A stretch of 64,000 nucleotides of DNA from Lachnoclostridium sp. An14 (GTDB lineage Bacteria; Bacillota; Clostridia; Lachnospirales; Lachnospiraceae). Shown one piece after another: positions 62,320 through 64,000 of this stretch (the first letter of the stretch is position 1; every line of letters starts with the position of its first letter). Made by a program: the position numbers and the translations under genes. The notes under the pieces were generated by a model that was given only the letters and a program-made list of their open reading frames with translations, made no database searches and was not told the DNA's origin. The DNA lies in contig NZ_NFLE01000015.1 of assembly GCF_002160755.1 (NCBI RefSeq), forward strand, positions 1 to 64,000. The letters run 5' to 3'.

Positions 62320-62564
62320 GAATTATATCAGTTTTGTTCGTTTCGGCGATAGATAATTTAGTATATATTGAAATTAAACAAAAATCAACGGATAAAACCA
62401 TAAAATAGAGGAAATTTGCAATATGCGGCCATGGGAAAATGCGCGGCAACACACCCCTTGATGGGCAGGTTTCCGACCGACAGATCGCTATGTGTTTCTT
62501 CATAACGGAAGGCCGTGGGGATTTTATGGGAAATCCGTGCTGACATGAGAGAGGAGGAGCATTT

Positions 62565-63440
62565 ATGTCCAAAATTTCTTTGCAGGGCGTCATTGATATG
62601 CACGTCCACTCAAATCCGGACCTGCGCACCCGCGCCTACGACGACTTTGAGCTGATGGAGGCGGGGATCCGGGTGGGGGCCAGAGCCATTGTCATCAAAA
62701 CCCATCAGGGCACGACCATGGACCGGGCTTACCTTTGCAACCGCCACAACCAGGTGGTGCACGGCGGGGACAACCATTTTACCATGTTTGGCAGCATCAC
62801 CTTAAACCGCGTGGTAGGCGGCATCAACCCTGTGGCGGTGGAAACCGCCTTAAAGCTGGGAGCGAAGGTGGTCTGGCTGCCCACGCAGTCCGCAAAGGGG
62901 CACATGGAAAAAATGGGTCAGGATCTCTCCAAATGCGTGGAGGTCACCAGGGACGGAAAGGTGCTGCCGGAGGTGAAATCCGTGCTGCAGCTGGTGAAGG
63001 ATCACGACGCCGTGCTGGGCACCGGCCACATTTCCCCGGAGGAGTGTTTCCTCGTGGTGGAGGAGGCCAAAAAGATGGGGATTGACAAGGTGGTCGTAAC
63101 CCATCCGGAGTGGTGGATCGTGGGAATGAGCGTGGAGGACCAGCTGCGTCTGGTGAAGGATTACGACGTTTATCTGGAGCGGTGCTACGCTCAGAATATG
63201 GGCGGCGGCAAGTACAAGAGCAACCTGCCGGACAACGTGGAAATCATCAAAACCTGCGGCTACAAAAACGTGATGATCAGCACCGACGGCGGCCAGGTGG
63301 AAAATCCTCACTGGGAGCTGGCGCTGGGAGAGTATCTGGACTATCTGGCGGATCACGGCATCCCGGAGGACCAGATCTACTACATGACACATACCATCCA
63401 GGAGCGGCTCCTGGGACTTGAGGAGGGGAAAGTATGTTAA
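62565..63440 (+). CDS. DUF6282-type amidohydrolase-like protein
   Basis: A 291-residue protein of the DUF6282/amidohydrolase-like family. Metal-ligand candidates are DMHVHSNPD, IKTHQG, GTGHIS, VTHPEWW and ISTDGGQ, in the order expected for a TIM-barrel amidohydrolase. GAGGAGG precedes the ATG. The transporter gene overlaps its end by 7 bases, so uptake and hydrolysis are linked. Substrate unknown. Confidence 0.75.
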   Translation: MSKISLQGVIDMHVHSNPDLRTRAYDDFELMEAGIRVGARAIVIKTHQGTTMDRAYLCNRHNQVVHGGDNHFTMFGSITLNRVVGGINPVAVETALKLGAKVVWLPTQSAKGHMEKMGQDLSKCVEVTRDGKVLPEVKSVLQLVKDHDAVLGTGHISPEECFLVVEEAKKMGIDKVVVTHPEWWIVGMSVEDQLRLVKDYDVYLERCYAQNMGGGKYKSNLPDNVEIIKTCGYKNVMISTDGGQVENPHWELALGEYLDYLADHGIPEDQIYYMTHTIQERLLGLEEGKVC

Positions 63441-64000
63441 GCATTCTCATTGTGGCGGGTATCGCCGTTTCCGTTGCCATCGGATATAAAACGAAGTTCA
63501 ATACCGGGCTGTTTGCCATCGTATTTGCCTATCTCATCGGCTGTTTCGGGCTGGGAATGTCCACTAAGGACGTGATCAACGGCTGGCCGGTGAGCACCAT
63601 GTTCGTGATCTTTTCCGTTTCCCTGTTCTACAATTTCGCCATGGTAAACGGGACCTTGGAGAAGACGGCCGGCTATCTGCTCTACGCCTGCCGCCGTTTC
63701 CCCGGCCTTTTGCCCTTCGCCCTCTATCTGGCGGCGGCTCTGATCGCGGCCCTGGGAGCGGGATTTTTCACCGTGCTGGCCTTCATGGCCCCCATCGCCC
63801 TTCTGATCTGTGAGGAGGCGAAAATGGACAAGCTGGTAGGCGCGGTGGCCGTAAACTGCGGCGCCCTCTCCGGAGCGAACTTTATGACCAGCGGCAGCGG
63901 CATCATTTTCCGGGGCTTGATGAACGACAGCGGCCTGACGGAGGTGTCCTTCGGCTACACCGGAGTGATTTTCGTATCCAGCGTGATTTTCTCTCTGCTG
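63434..64000 (+). CDS. MatC/SLC13-type dicarboxylate-like transporter, 5' part
   Basis: At least 189 residues before the window ends. Several hydrophobic helices (LSILIVAGIAVSVAIGY, FAIVFAYLIGCFGLGM) and ALSGANFMTSGSG resemble the MatC/DASS-type N-terminal domain. ATG 63434 lies 7 bases inside the end of the preceding gene with GAGGAGGGG before it. It continues beyond the window. Confidence 0.75.
   Translation, partial: MLSILIVAGIAVSVAIGYKTKFNTGLFAIVFAYLIGCFGLGMSTKDVINGWPVSTMFVIFSVSLFYNFAMVNGTLEKTAGYLLYACRRFPGLLPFALYLAAALIAALGAGFFTVLAFMAPIALLICEEAKMDKLVGAVAVNCGALSGANFMTSGSGIIFRGLMNDSGLTEVSFGYTGVIFVSSVIFSLL

Overview
This 64 kb window is GC-rich chromosomal DNA that looks like an anaerobic, spore-forming Clostridia member, most probably Lachnospiraceae. 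The evidence is an 870-residue fused aldehyde/alcohol dehydrogenase behind a Rex-type operator, a SPOCS (DUF3794)-LysM spore-coat type protein, a YtvI-like sporulation permease, a K+-dependent membrane pyrophosphatase, strong AGGAGG-type ribosome binding sites and many U-tailed terminators. The species cannot be named from the sequence. I see no rRNA, tRNA, CRISPR array, prophage or intact transposase.

Layout. 1-9.2 kb: a MoxR ATPase/VWA-like pair with a zinc-ribbon protein and a metallo-beta-lactamase-fold protein; pyrC overlapping a YjjG-like nucleotidase; a polar amino acid ABC importer. 9.2-12.4 kb: the membrane pyrophosphatase, then a consensus promoter, about 230 nt of consecutive nested hairpins and a 58-residue ribbon-helix-helix protein. 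12.5-23.7 kb: a surface-glycan locus (rfbA, rfbB, rfbD, glmM, glf, a nucleotidyltransferase-PLP enzyme fusion, a galactofuranosyl/rhamnosyl-type GT2, a Wzx-type flippase and LicD). It suggests a rhamnose and galactofuranose polymer decorated with a CDP-activated amino alcohol such as phosphoethanolamine. 23.8-34.5 kb: BCCT, AGCS and Ca2+/Na+ transporters, exported proteins, a TtcA-like thiolase and the spore-coat type protein. 34.8-42.1 kb: a GIY-YIG/YdcF fusion, housekeeping genes and an ispE-GntR operon. 42.3-49.6 kb: a TetR-controlled RND efflux operon with a membrane-fusion protein and two TolC-like proteins, unexpected in a monoderm lineage. 49.9-56.1 kb: flavodoxin, adhE with a small-molecule kinase, and an NhaC antiporter. 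56.2-64 kb: two LysR-linked catabolic/transport clusters around a ZIP metal transporter; the last gene runs off the end.

Between the genes lie at least two dispersed repeat families. Family A is a modular GC-rich element with the core GCAGCCGCGCTCCGGCGC, an upstream AGGAAAC-nnn-GTTTCCT palindrome and often a GTGTGCGC-GCGCACAC-TTTTT terminator. It occurs at about eight loci, mostly just 3' of plus-strand genes and always in the plus orientation. Family B is a roughly 100-bp element bounded by AGATACCAGGGTCAAAAGG and CCCCAACATCT, found at 12.3 kb and inverted at 60.0 kb. These repeats, the structured leader before the ribbon-helix-helix gene, the RND/TolC operon and the two domain fusions are the parts most worth following up.

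Control sites read from the sequence include twin TetR operators in a perfect TTGACA-N17-TATAAT promoter, a Rex-like box at adhE, a GntR-like palindrome at ispE, an 18-bp palindrome over the promoter of a YfcC-type transporter and a T-N11-A LysR box near 62.3 kb.
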